Notes under the pieces: generated by a model
What the model was told of the DNA's origin: nothing
Seen by the model: the letters and a program-made list of their open reading frames with translations, nothing else
The model's database searches: none
Shown here: piece after piece, positions 1-6,570 of the stretch
Position numbering within the stretch: the stretch's first letter is position 1
Layout of the letters: each line of letters starts with the position of its first letter
Translations under genes and position numbers: made by a program
NCBI RefSeq assembly: GCF_028288205.1
Contig: NZ_JAQBOD010000012.1
Location: 44,734 to 108,733, forward strand
Origin: Mucilaginibacter sp.
GTDB lineage: Bacteria; Bacteroidota; Bacteroidia; Sphingobacteriales; Sphingobacteriaceae
Reading direction: 5' to 3'
Length of the DNA stretch: 64,000 nucleotides

Positions 1-1
1 A

Positions 2-103
2 TTTACTATAGCAACTACTACCGAAGCAGAATCTGTAACCATTGATCCGGATAATGCTTTGCCTGATATTAACAGAGGGAATAATAGTTTGAAGGTGAAG
101 TAA
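2..103 (+). CDS. C-terminal end of a truncated protein, possibly M1-type peptidase
   Basis: An open frame enters from the left edge and ends at the TAA at 101-103, giving 33 residues that finish in DPDNALPDINRGNNSLKVK. Acidic tails of the type DP-x-LPD-x-NR-x-NN occur at the C-terminus of Bacteroidota M1-family metallopeptidases, which is the basis of a tentative assignment. The catalytic part lies outside the window, so function cannot be confirmed. A palindromic repeat starts about 13 bases after the stop. Confidence 0.45.
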   Translation, partial: FTIATTTEAESVTIDPDNALPDINRGNNSLKVK

Positions 104-116
104 TGCATTCCTCGCG

Positions 117-269
117 CGCGTCATTGCGAGAAACGAAGCAATCTCTGCATTTGCAAGTCAATAGAAAGATGTTGTTTTGAGACTATGATCGATAATGTTG
201 TCTTTAAGAAAGGCCCTTGTCTGATTGATTAGCGTGCTTAGAGATTGCTTCGTTTCTCGCAATGACGCG
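117..269. repeat. Palindromic dispersed repeat, copy A (GCGTCATTGCGAG family)
   Basis: A perfect 30-bp inverted repeat: left arm 117-146, right arm 240-269, with about 93 bases between. Copies B (6424-6557) and C (15368-15498) share the arms but carry GAGGAACG where this copy has GAGAAACG. The right arm here carries the matching complement, so both arms changed together. No open frame of substance lies inside. Elements starting GTCATTGCGAG are common intergenic repeats in many bacteria. The mechanism of spread is not visible here. Confidence 0.85.
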
Positions 270-281
270 AAGTTTTTTGTT

Positions 282-848
282 TTATAATCTTACCAACGCC
301 TGGTGCAACTTCTCTGTAGGTAAACCAACCACATTGGTATAAGAACCATTTATCTTAACAATACCGGTTACCCCTACCCACTCCTGTATGCCATACGAGC
401 CTGCTTTATCCATAGGCTTATATTTGGTTACATAGTTGGTGATCTCATCGGCTGTAAGCGTACGGAAGGTAACATCAGACACATCATAAAAACTATGGTA
501 CTGATGTTTATAAAACAAACAAACCCCGGTAATAACCTGGTGTACTTTGCCCGATAGCAGTTGAAGCATTTCGATAGCGTGCTCTTCCGTTTCGGGCTTA
601 CCTAAAATATGGCCGTCAATACTTACAATGGTATCTGCAGTAAGTACCACTTCATTGCCAACAATTTCATCAAATGCAGCAGCCTTTTTTTGGGCGATGT
701 AAACGGCGATCTCCTCGGGCATTAAATTATCGGGGTATGATTCATCCACCTCTTTCAGCACAATGCGGAAATCAAGATCCATTAGTTTTAACAGTTCTTG
801 CCTGCGTGGCGATTTAGAGGCTAATATTATGGGCGGAAATTTATTCAT
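282..848 (-). CDS. maf: Maf-family nucleoside triphosphate pyrophosphatase
   Basis: The 188-residue length is normal for the Maf/HAM1-like family, which hydrolyses non-canonical or excess nucleoside triphosphates to monophosphate and pyrophosphate in the cytoplasm. The family signature LASKSPRRQELL (residues 9-20) holds the phosphate-binding Ser13, Arg15 and Arg16. TADTIV (about 70-75) supplies the catalytic Asp, and GKP, ITGVCL and KAGSYGIQ follow in the usual order. The ADTIV form resembles the YhdE-type (dTTP/UTP) branch, which is an inference. It is the last minus-strand gene before the left edge, with palindromic repeat A directly downstream. The 162-base gap to arsR contains only divergent promoter DNA. 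Confidence 0.93.
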   Translation of the reverse strand: MNKFPPIILASKSPRRQELLKLMDLDFRIVLKEVDESYPDNLMPEEIAVYIAQKKAAAFDEIVGNEVVLTADTIVSIDGHILGKPETEEHAIEMLQLLSGKVHQVITGVCLFYKHQYHSFYDVSDVTFRTLTADEITNYVTKYKPMDKAGSYGIQEWVGVTGIVKINGSYTNVVGLPTEKLHQALVRL

Positions 849-942
849 TTTTACTTTTAGTAGTTGCGCAATAAAGATAATGGTTTCATTAAGATGGTGA
901 AACAGGGCGAAAACTCAAATTTTAAAAAAAATCAAGAAAAAA

Positions 943-974
943 ATTGCGAAACCGAAAAGTTGCACATATATTTG
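943..974 (+). promoter_or_regulatory. Bacteroidota-type promoter of the arsR operon
   Basis: ATTG at 943-946 and TATATTTG at 967-974 are separated by 20 bases. This matches the Bacteroidota primary sigma pattern TTG / TAnnTTTG. The predicted transcription start near 980 lies about 30 bases before the ArsR ATG at 1011. Confidence 0.65.
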
Positions 975-975
975 C

Positions 976-987
976 AACCGATTGGTT
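976..987. promoter_or_regulatory. Likely ArsR operator, near-palindrome AACCGATTGGTT
   Basis: AACCGATTGGTT is a 12-bp near palindrome (10 of 12 positions symmetric) placed directly after the -7 box and over the predicted transcription start of the arsR-AHSA1 operon. A repressor bound here would block initiation, consistent with autoregulation by the ArsR protein encoded next. The binding itself is an inference. Confidence 0.45.
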
Positions 988-1010
988 TCTTAAATTAACC
1001 GTCAGAACAA

Positions 1011-1331
1011 ATGAGAAGAGATATTTTCCAGGCAATTGCAGACCCGACAAGGAGGGCAATCATAACCTTAATTGCATTGCAGGCTATGACTCCTAATGCC
1101 CTTGCCGAACATTTCGATACAACCCGGCAAGCGGTTTCTAAACATCTACGCATTTTGACAGAGTGCGAACTGATTAAACAAGAACACAAAGGCAGAGAAA
1201 TTTATTACCTACTTGAAATAGACAAAATGAAAGAAATTGACAAATGGATTGAGCAGTTCCGCAAAATTTGGGAGACCCGTTTCAACCAACTCGACGATTT
1301 ATTATCAACAATTAAAAAACAGAAAAAATGA
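1011..1331 (+). CDS. ArsR-family winged-helix transcriptional regulator
   Basis: A 106-residue winged-helix protein. The start [20 protein letters not shown] and the recognition helix [13 protein letters not shown] (about residues 39-51) are typical of the ArsR subgroup that is paired with SRPBCC/AHSA1 proteins. The metal-binding CxC motif of arsenic sensors is absent, so the ligand is not arsenite-like metal by this criterion. The stop overlaps the start of the next gene (ATGA at 1328-1331), implying translational coupling. A near-palindrome over the promoter is a plausible self-operator. Confidence 0.92.
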   Translation: MRRDIFQAIADPTRRAIITLIALQAMTPNALAEHFDTTRQAVSKHLRILTECELIKQEHKGREIYYLLEIDKMKEIDKWIEQFRKIWETRFNQLDDLLSTIKKQKK

Positions 1332-1828
1332 AAAACAATTTGCTATTTGATTTTACCGTTGACAAAACAACCAAAACGGTATTCGTAAACAGAGAATTTG
1401 CTGCCGGCCTGCCGCTGGTATGGGACGCTTTTACCAAACAAGAAATTCTTGACCAATGGTGGGCACCTAAACCCTGGCTGGCAAAAACAAAGATTATGAA
1501 TTTTGAAGTTGGCGGCCGAAGATTTTATGCAATGGTAAGCCCGGAAGGACAAGAGCATTGGTCAATTCAGAAATATACTTCAATTAGTCCAATTACCAAT
1601 TTCAAAATGTGGAATGCTTTTGCTGACAAAGATGAAAACCCTGAATTGCCAGGCTCTGATTGGGATTTTACCTTCAGCGAACAAAACGGAACGACAAAAG
1701 TCAGTATTACTATTTACAATGAATCCCTTGCCCGTATGGAAAAGATGATTGAAATGGGCTTCCAGGGAGGATTTACTATGGGCTTACAACAGTTGGACGA
1801 ACTACTATTAACATTAAAGAATAAGTAA
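1328..1828 (+). CDS. SRPBCC / AHSA1-domain protein
   Basis: A 166-residue protein of the START-like SRPBCC fold, Aha1-C-terminal (AHSA1) type. Signs are [17 protein letters not shown] near the N-terminus, the DQWWAPKPW motif around residue 40 and a C-terminal helix ending [13 protein letters not shown]. These proteins form a deep hydrophobic pocket and bind unknown lipophilic ligands. No catalytic residues can be assigned. It is translationally coupled to the ArsR gene, an arrangement repeated in many bacteria, suggesting that the regulator controls a ligand-binding partner. Confidence 0.9.
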   Translation: MKNNLLFDFTVDKTTKTVFVNREFAAGLPLVWDAFTKQEILDQWWAPKPWLAKTKIMNFEVGGRRFYAMVSPEGQEHWSIQKYTSISPITNFKMWNAFADKDENPELPGSDWDFTFSEQNGTTKVSITIYNESLARMEKMIEMGFQGGFTMGLQQLDELLLTLKNK

Positions 1829-1876
1829 GTATAACGACCAAAAAATACAAGCAGCGTAAACAATAATTGTTAATAA

Positions 1877-2086
1877 ATGGTTGAAGTATTTAAAACAAAT
1901 GTTCAGAAAAAGGCACAAAGCAAAATGCTGCTTTGTGTTTTGTCTGAAGCATTCCCATTGTTTAAAATCAATTTCGACCTTGAAGATTGTGATAAGGTGC
2001 TTAGAGTGGACGGAGACAATATAGAGGCGTTAAACGTGATGATACTTGTAAAGCAGCATGGCTTTAAGTGTGAGGTGTTAGATTAA
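1877..2086 (+). CDS. Small conserved hypothetical protein
   Basis: A 69-residue protein starting MVEVFKTNVQ. It has alternating hydrophobic strands and helices (FPLFKINFDLEDCDKVLRV then ALNVMILVKQHGFKCEVL). This beta-alpha-beta pattern recalls small ferredoxin-like HMA-type folds, but no CxxC metal site is present. I recognise it only as a type of small hypothetical protein found in Bacteroidota. It lies 48 bases after the AHSA1 gene and 42 before the DHFR-like gene, so it may be part of one transcript. Confidence 0.7.
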   Translation: MVEVFKTNVQKKAQSKMLLCVLSEAFPLFKINFDLEDCDKVLRVDGDNIEALNVMILVKQHGFKCEVLD

Positions 2087-2128
2087 CAGCAGTGCGGCGT
2101 CAGCACTATAATCACTGACGACATACAC

Positions 2129-2722
2129 ATGAGAAAAATAATTGTGTTAGAATTTATTTCATTAGATGGAGTAATGCAAGCACCCGGCGGACCTGAGGAA
2201 GACACATCAGGCGGTTTCAAATATGGCGGTTGGAGCGCACCGTATGATGACGAAGTTTCTGGTAAGGCCATGCAAAAACAGATGGAACCTGCAGATATTC
2301 TCCTGGGCAGAAAAACATTTGAGATTTTTGCCGACTTCTGGCCGAAACATGCGGACCATTGGCCAGGCATCAATGATGTCACAAAATATGTCCTATCCAA
2401 CACCATGAAAAAGTCAGATTGGAAAAACACAGTGTTCCTCGAAAGTGTGGCAGATATCGAAAAGCTCAAAAATTCGGAAGGATCCGACATCAAAGTTTGG
2501 GGCAGCGGCGAGCTTGTTCAGCTACTACTGAAGCATGATCTGGTGGATGAACTCTGGCTCAAAATTTACCCGGTAACTCTTGGTCAGGGGAAGAAAATAT
2601 TTGACAATGGCACCATTCCGGCAGCATTTACAGTAACAGAAAGTGCTGTTACACCAAGCGGAGTTATCTTTATTAATTACAAACGAGCCGGAGAAGTTAA
2701 GACAGGCACTATTGGAGCTTAA
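2129..2722 (+). CDS. Dihydrofolate reductase family protein (RibD C-terminal-like)
   Basis: A 197-residue protein of the DHFR-like / RibD-C superfamily. The N-terminus KIIVLEFISLDGVMQAPGGP is the usual start of the YwjB/YyaP-type group. Later DILLGRKTFEIFADFW and a glycine-rich nucleotide-binding stretch IKVWGSGELVQLLL (about residues 122-135) are visible. The group uses NADPH, but substrates are mostly unknown, so folate reduction should not be assumed. It is last in the run of plus-strand genes that begins with arsR. Such proteins often accompany ArsR/AHSA1 genes in accessory clusters. Confidence 0.9.
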   Translation: MRKIIVLEFISLDGVMQAPGGPEEDTSGGFKYGGWSAPYDDEVSGKAMQKQMEPADILLGRKTFEIFADFWPKHADHWPGINDVTKYVLSNTMKKSDWKNTVFLESVADIEKLKNSEGSDIKVWGSGELVQLLLKHDLVDELWLKIYPVTLGQGKKIFDNGTIPAAFTVTESAVTPSGVIFINYKRAGEVKTGTIGA

Positions 2723-2986
2723 GAGAATAGCTAAAACAATTTTCAGGAGACTTTGGCCATTCACGATTTCCCAAATATGAGTTCTTAATACGAGGCATCA
2801 TTTGAAAAAAAATTAAAAAAGCAGTTAAAAGCAAGCGAAAAAGTTAGTTTTTTGTTCCTTTCAAAATGAGCGAAGGCATCAGCTGGTTAACTTTAAGATT
2901 GCGGCGATTATATAATTTTAGTCCCTAACATAATGGTAAGCTGGTTGTTATTGCGTAACTATAGCTTTATAGCTTGTTAAATAACC

Positions 2987-4246
2987 ATGAGCAAAGTTTT
3001 CACCATTACAGAAGGTTTAGAGAATATGGGTGCCTTGCGCACCGGTGGGCAGGGCTCGGTTTATAAAGGCCGCCGCATGGGCCCCATTATAAGTGCCGTA
3101 AAAATATTGCCAACCCCCATTTTTACCGAAGATAAAAGCGATAAGAACCTCAAAGCTTTTGAAAATGAGGTTACCAAACTAAAAAAGGTGAATGAGGTGC
3201 CCAACCCCAACGTGGTCAAGATATTAAATTCTGGCCTTACTGAAAGCGGTTCTTTCCCTTTTATCGAGATGGAATATATTGACGGCCCCGATCTGGAAGA
3301 ATTGTTGAAACCGCCGCATGAAAAAATATTCACCATCAATGAGACCCTCAAGGTTGCCGACCAATTGGCTAATGCACTGTCGCATTGCCATAAGCTTGGG
3401 GTTAAACATGGCGATGTTAAAAGCAATAATGTAAAATATAATATCCATTCGGGCAACTATGTGCTGCTTGACTTTGGGATGGCCATCATGTCTGACGAGC
3501 AACGGCGCACCAGCATGCGCCATGCAGGTGCCATTGAATTTATGGCTCCCGAACAGAACACCGGGGCCATGCTTTTTCAAACAGATATTTATAGCTACGG
3601 CGTAATTTTATATGAATTGCTGGCGGGGCAAGTACCCTTTCCGCTGGCAGATAACGGCGAAACATCGCGCAATGCGGTGATGATTGCTCACATGGAGTCT
3701 GCAGTACCTGATCTGAAGGCACTTAGGCGCAAAAATTTGCCGAATTCTTGGTCGGTTACTAAAAAAGAACAGGAGATGCAGGTGCCCGCGCAAGTGCTGC
3801 AGGTAATTTATAAATGCCTGGAAAAAGACCCGAAAAAAAGGTTTGCTCATGGTGAGCAATTGCAAGCGGCATTGCTACAGCACCAGCCGAAGTCAGATTC
3901 AACAACAATTCAAGCTGCCGCCTCTGGCAACAACATAAGTCTTCCCCGTCGGGTATTTTTTGGCGGACTTACAATTTTTTTGCTCGCGGTTACGTTTGCG
4001 CTGGTGGGCCTATTCCATAAAAAGGTAGAATACCTAACCGTTACTCCATATCAACCTTTTTGGGTAACCTTTCCAAAATACAGGCCTAAGATAGTACAGT
4101 ACTCCAAATTAAATACCGATACGATACTATACGAAAGCCTAACAGCCCGCGACAGTGCAAAACTGGCTAACTACAAGCGGACACTTATCCGTTCGCATAA
4201 AAAATATGCGAAGCCGAAAAGAAAGAAGTTCTTAGGATTATTCTAA
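2987..4246 (+). CDS. Membrane-anchored Ser/Thr protein kinase (HGD catalytic loop)
   Basis: A 419-residue Hanks-type kinase. Glycine loop TGGQGSVYKG (19-28), ATP-anchoring Lys39 in AVKIL, catalytic loop HGDVKSNN (141-148) with Asp143, Lys145 and Asn148, DFG at 162-164 and APEQ near 187-190 are all present. The Arg that normally precedes the catalytic Asp is Gly (HGD instead of HRD), so it is a non-RD kinase whose activation may not need loop phosphorylation. The kinase domain ends near 300. A linker is followed by one membrane helix (about 317-340) and a basic tail of about 75 residues outside the membrane. No PASTA repeats are present. It stands alone between intergenic regions, so its substrate is not suggested by context. 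Confidence 0.9.
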   Translation: MSKVFTITEGLENMGALRTGGQGSVYKGRRMGPIISAVKILPTPIFTEDKSDKNLKAFENEVTKLKKVNEVPNPNVVKILNSGLTESGSFPFIEMEYIDGPDLEELLKPPHEKIFTINETLKVADQLANALSHCHKLGVKHGDVKSNNVKYNIHSGNYVLLDFGMAIMSDEQRRTSMRHAGAIEFMAPEQNTGAMLFQTDIYSYGVILYELLAGQVPFPLADNGETSRNAVMIAHMESAVPDLKALRRKNLPNSWSVTKKEQEMQVPAQVLQVIYKCLEKDPKKRFAHGEQLQAALLQHQPKSDSTTIQAAASGNNISLPRRVFFGGLTIFLLAVTFALVGLFHKKVEYLTVTPYQPFWVTFPKYRPKIVQYSKLNTDTILYESLTARDSAKLANYKRTLIRSHKKYAKPKRKKFLGLF

Positions 4247-4293
4247 AGGGATGAAAATAGCTTTGTAACAGATTTTCGGATTAAAGTCCTGGT

Positions 4294-4329
4294 GACTTAA
4301 CTCTCTGCGTTACTTTGTGACTTCTTTGT
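4294..4329. repeat. 36-bp dispersed repeat, inverted copy at 32687-32722
   Basis: This stretch (containing CTCTGCGTTACTTTGTGACT) occurs again in inverted orientation at 32687-32722 with 35 of 36 positions equal. A second, rearranged block with CACAGAGATCACAAAG follows at 4373-4388, so the local region can fold on itself. Words of the CTTTGTGACTTCTTTGTG kind are a widespread intergenic repeat in bacteria. No coding content is seen between 4247 and 4444. Confidence 0.7.
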
Positions 4330-4444
4330 GGACTTCGTGGTAAAAATTTAACCGCTAAGACCTCAAAGGAGACACAGAGATCACAAAGACCAAATATTAT
4401 TTCGTTAACCGCACCTTTGTTGGTGTTATGATTAGATAGTAGAT

Positions 4445-4966
4445 TTACCAGCTATAAGATTCTTCACTCATCCACTTATCCTGTACTTTTAGTACTTTCT
4501 CTATCACATCGCGGGCGCAGCCTTTACCTCCGCCGTAAGGCGAAACATATAAACTAAGCGCTTTCACTTCTTCGGCAGCGTCGGCGGGGCAAACCGGTAA
4601 TCCGGCTAATTTCATTACGCCCAGATCAGGTATATCATCGCCCATGTACAGCACATTATTAGGCAAGATATGCTTTGCCTCCAGGTAATCTTTAAACTTA
4701 TTGACTTTTATATGAGCGCCTATAAACACATCAGTAATACCCAGGCTGTTTAAACGATATATAGCAGTTTTTGAGCGACTGCCTGAAATTGCACAAACAT
4801 TATAACCGCATTTTACAGCCAGCTGCAAAGCATAACCATCCTTAATATTAAAAGCACGTGTTTGTTCGCCGGTCTCCGTAACAAATACAGAACCATCTGT
4901 TAATACTCCATCAACATCAAAAATAAAGGTGGTAATATCTTTTAGCTTGGTTAAAAATGATTCCAT
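4445..4966 (-). CDS. kdsC: KdsC-type 3-deoxy-D-manno-octulosonate 8-phosphate phosphatase
   Basis: A 173-residue HAD-superfamily phosphatase without a cap domain, the size of KdsC. It dephosphorylates KDO-8-phosphate on the way to lipopolysaccharide core in the cytoplasm. The nucleophile motif FDVDGVLTDG carries Asp17 and Asp19. Then come ISGSRS (motif II Ser), the Lys region HIKVNKFKDYLE and the metal site YMGDDIPDLGVM. These match KdsC more than other small HAD proteins, although some homologues act on other sugar acid phosphates. It ends the minus-strand run iscX-kdsC, 37 bases after iscX. Confidence 0.88.
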   Translation of the reverse strand: MESFLTKLKDITTFIFDVDGVLTDGSVFVTETGEQTRAFNIKDGYALQLAVKCGYNVCAISGSRSKTAIYRLNSLGITDVFIGAHIKVNKFKDYLEAKHILPNNVLYMGDDIPDLGVMKLAGLPVCPADAAEEVKALSLYVSPYGGGKGCARDVIEKVLKVQDKWMSEESYSW

Positions 4967-5003
4967 TATTTGATTACACTGATTTTATAAATGATTACAC
5001 CGA

Positions 5004-5246
5004 TTACTGATTATCCCGCCATTCATAAACCCAGGCAGATTGAATTTGTTCCAGGTGGCCCTCAGTTGATTGTTCGCGTGTGCCTTCAAAATTTGGCAGT
5101 GAAAGTACCCATTCTAAAAGATCGGTAAATCGGATGCGGTATATTTTTGATTCATTAAAATCATCGCCAAACTTTTCATAAAGCGACATGGCAATATCTT
5201 CATGGTCGTTCCAATGTATCGGCAAGGCAAATTTATCGTCTGTCAT
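5004..5246 (-). CDS. iscX: IscX-like Fe-S cluster assembly protein
   Basis: An 80-residue acidic protein of the IscX (DUF528) family. WNDHEDIAMSLYEKFGDDF, then RIRFTDLLEWVLSLPNFEG, and the C-terminal IQSAWVYEW match the IscX pattern of a small winged-helix protein that binds IscS and iron and tunes cluster synthesis. The downstream position after a 2Fe-2S ferredoxin (26-base gap) mirrors the fdx-iscX end of the classical isc operon. No iscS, iscU or chaperone genes are in the window. Confidence 0.85.
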   Translation of the reverse strand: MTDDKFALPIHWNDHEDIAMSLYEKFGDDFNESKIYRIRFTDLLEWVLSLPNFEGTREQSTEGHLEQIQSAWVYEWRDNQ

Positions 5247-5272
5247 TTTATTATGTTAATACTTATAACTTA

Positions 5273-5605
5273 TTAATGCCCCAAAAACTGCGACTGATTT
5301 GGCAAAGTAACTTCAATATCGCCTTCAATTATAACACATTGGCAGCCTAATCTTGAATTAATACGCGGATTGACTGCCCTATCTATAAAATCTTCTTCTT
5401 TATCAGAAATTTCCTGGACATTATCCATTCCTTTATTTACATATATATGGCAGGTACTGCAACCGCACACGCCGCCACAATTATGTTGAAGCTCAATGCC
5501 ATTTTCCAGGCATACATCCAACACAGACTCTCCTTCGGCAATAGGCAGTTCAACGGTATCATGCCCCGCTTCTTCAAAGTTTATCTTTACTTTAAAAATA
5601 TTCAT
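5273..5605 (-). CDS. fdx: Adrenodoxin-type 2Fe-2S ferredoxin
   Basis: A 110-residue soluble electron carrier. Cluster ligands follow the plant/vertebrate-type spacing Cys43-x5-Cys49-x2-Cys52 and a distant Cys88, in HNCGGVCGCSTCHIYV and SRLGCQCVI. Extra cysteines at 47 and 90 are present. The pattern CGGxCGCSTC is that of Isc-type (adrenodoxin-like) ferredoxins, which donate electrons for Fe-S cluster synthesis. It lies between a DUF2520 gene (20-base gap) and iscX (26-base gap), supporting an Isc-related role. Confidence 0.9.
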   Translation of the reverse strand: MNIFKVKINFEEAGHDTVELPIAEGESVLDVCLENGIELQHNCGGVCGCSTCHIYVNKGMDNVQEISDKEEDFIDRAVNPRINSRLGCQCVIIEGDIEVTLPNQSQFLGH

Positions 5606-5624
5606 TTCGGCAAAAGTAACAAAA

Positions 5625-6407
5625 TTACTTATCCCCGTGCGGGCCTTTATCCAATTTGATAATATCCTGACTTAATAAAGTGTAAAGTTCCTGTAAATGA
5701 GGTGTATCTTTTAGCAATTGCAGGTGATTATTCATGGTAACTTCGTCATTACGAATAGCAGGGCCGGTTTGCATGGCTGCGGGCAGGCCAACTTGTACTT
5801 TTTCGGCAGTTTCCAATATTAACGGTCTCAGTAATTCAAAATCCAGTTGGTGTTGCGCTAAAATTTGCTGCGCGATGGTATACAGGTAATTAGGGAAATT
5901 GCAGGCGAATACTGCTGCCAGGTGCAAAATTTTGCGCTTAGCGGAATCAATCAGGTAAACTTTATTACTTATGGTTTGTGCCAGCGCCGTTAGTTCTGCG
6001 GCGATATTTTCATCGGCAGCTTCAATACATAAAGGGACGTTCCTAAAATCAACCTCTTTGGTTTTACTAAAAGTTTGCAGTGGGTAAAAAACGCCAACGT
6101 TATCAGAAAAAGCCAGCAAAGTATATAGATCTGTAGCGCCTGATGTATGCACCATTAATTTTCGATAAGGTGCCAATTGTTCTGCTATCAAGCCAATGGT
6201 ATCATCTTTAATGGCAATAACAAACAGATCGGTTTCCGGATCTACATTGGTGATATCATCAATCGGTTCAGCCTTTATATGATAAGCAAGCAATGCTGCG
6301 TTTTGCATATTACGGCTATAAACCTGCACAATGCGATGCCCGGCATTTTTAAACGCGGCTGCCAAATGAGTGGCTATATTGCCCGAACCGATGATTGTGA
6401 TGCGCAT
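5625..6407 (-). CDS. Rossmann-fold and DUF2520 domain protein
   Basis: A 260-residue protein. The N-terminal NAD(P)-binding Rossmann domain starts with MRITIIGSGNIATHLAAAF (GxGNxA loop). The C-terminal helical DUF2520 domain includes AKRKILHLAAVFACNFPNYL at about residues 157-176. This architecture resembles 6-phosphogluconate/ketopantoate-type reductases. The natural substrate is not known. The gene lies 20 bases upstream of the ferredoxin in the same direction, and a palindromic repeat (copy B) separates it from ccmF upstream. Confidence 0.88.
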   Translation of the reverse strand: MRITIIGSGNIATHLAAAFKNAGHRIVQVYSRNMQNAALLAYHIKAEPIDDITNVDPETDLFVIAIKDDTIGLIAEQLAPYRKLMVHTSGATDLYTLLAFSDNVGVFYPLQTFSKTKEVDFRNVPLCIEAADENIAAELTALAQTISNKVYLIDSAKRKILHLAAVFACNFPNYLYTIAQQILAQHQLDFELLRPLILETAEKVQVGLPAAMQTGPAIRNDEVTMNNHLQLLKDTPHLQELYTLLSQDIIKLDKGPHGDK

Positions 6408-6423
6408 AGTTCATTCAAATACG

Positions 6424-6557
6424 CGCGTCATTGCGAGGAACGAAGCAATCTCTTCACTTGCAAATCAAACACTAAAATGTCTGTCTGGAACGAAAATCAA
6501 AGACTTTCTTTATTGAATGTCCTATGTAGAGATTGCTTCGTTCCTCGCAATGACGCG
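6424..6557. repeat. Palindromic dispersed repeat, copy B (GCGTCATTGCGAG family)
   Basis: A perfect 30-bp inverted repeat, left arm 6424-6453 and right arm 6528-6557, occupies almost the whole gap between the DUF2520 gene and ccmF. The inner segment is related to copy C (both have CAAATCAA after the left arm and TCCTATGTAGAGATTG at the right arm). The element lies inside a run of same-strand genes, so it would form a long hairpin in a read-through transcript. Confidence 0.88.
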
Positions 6558-6570
6558 AGGTTAGTTAATA

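Noticed and set aside
2083..2493. Minus-strand frame opposite the DHFR-like gene
   Set aside because: It overlaps a clear DHFR/RibD-type coding region and has no family features.
4247..4444. Gene in the gap after the Ser/Thr kinase
   Set aside because: The gap holds a dispersed repeat rich in CTTTGTG words and no open frame with support.
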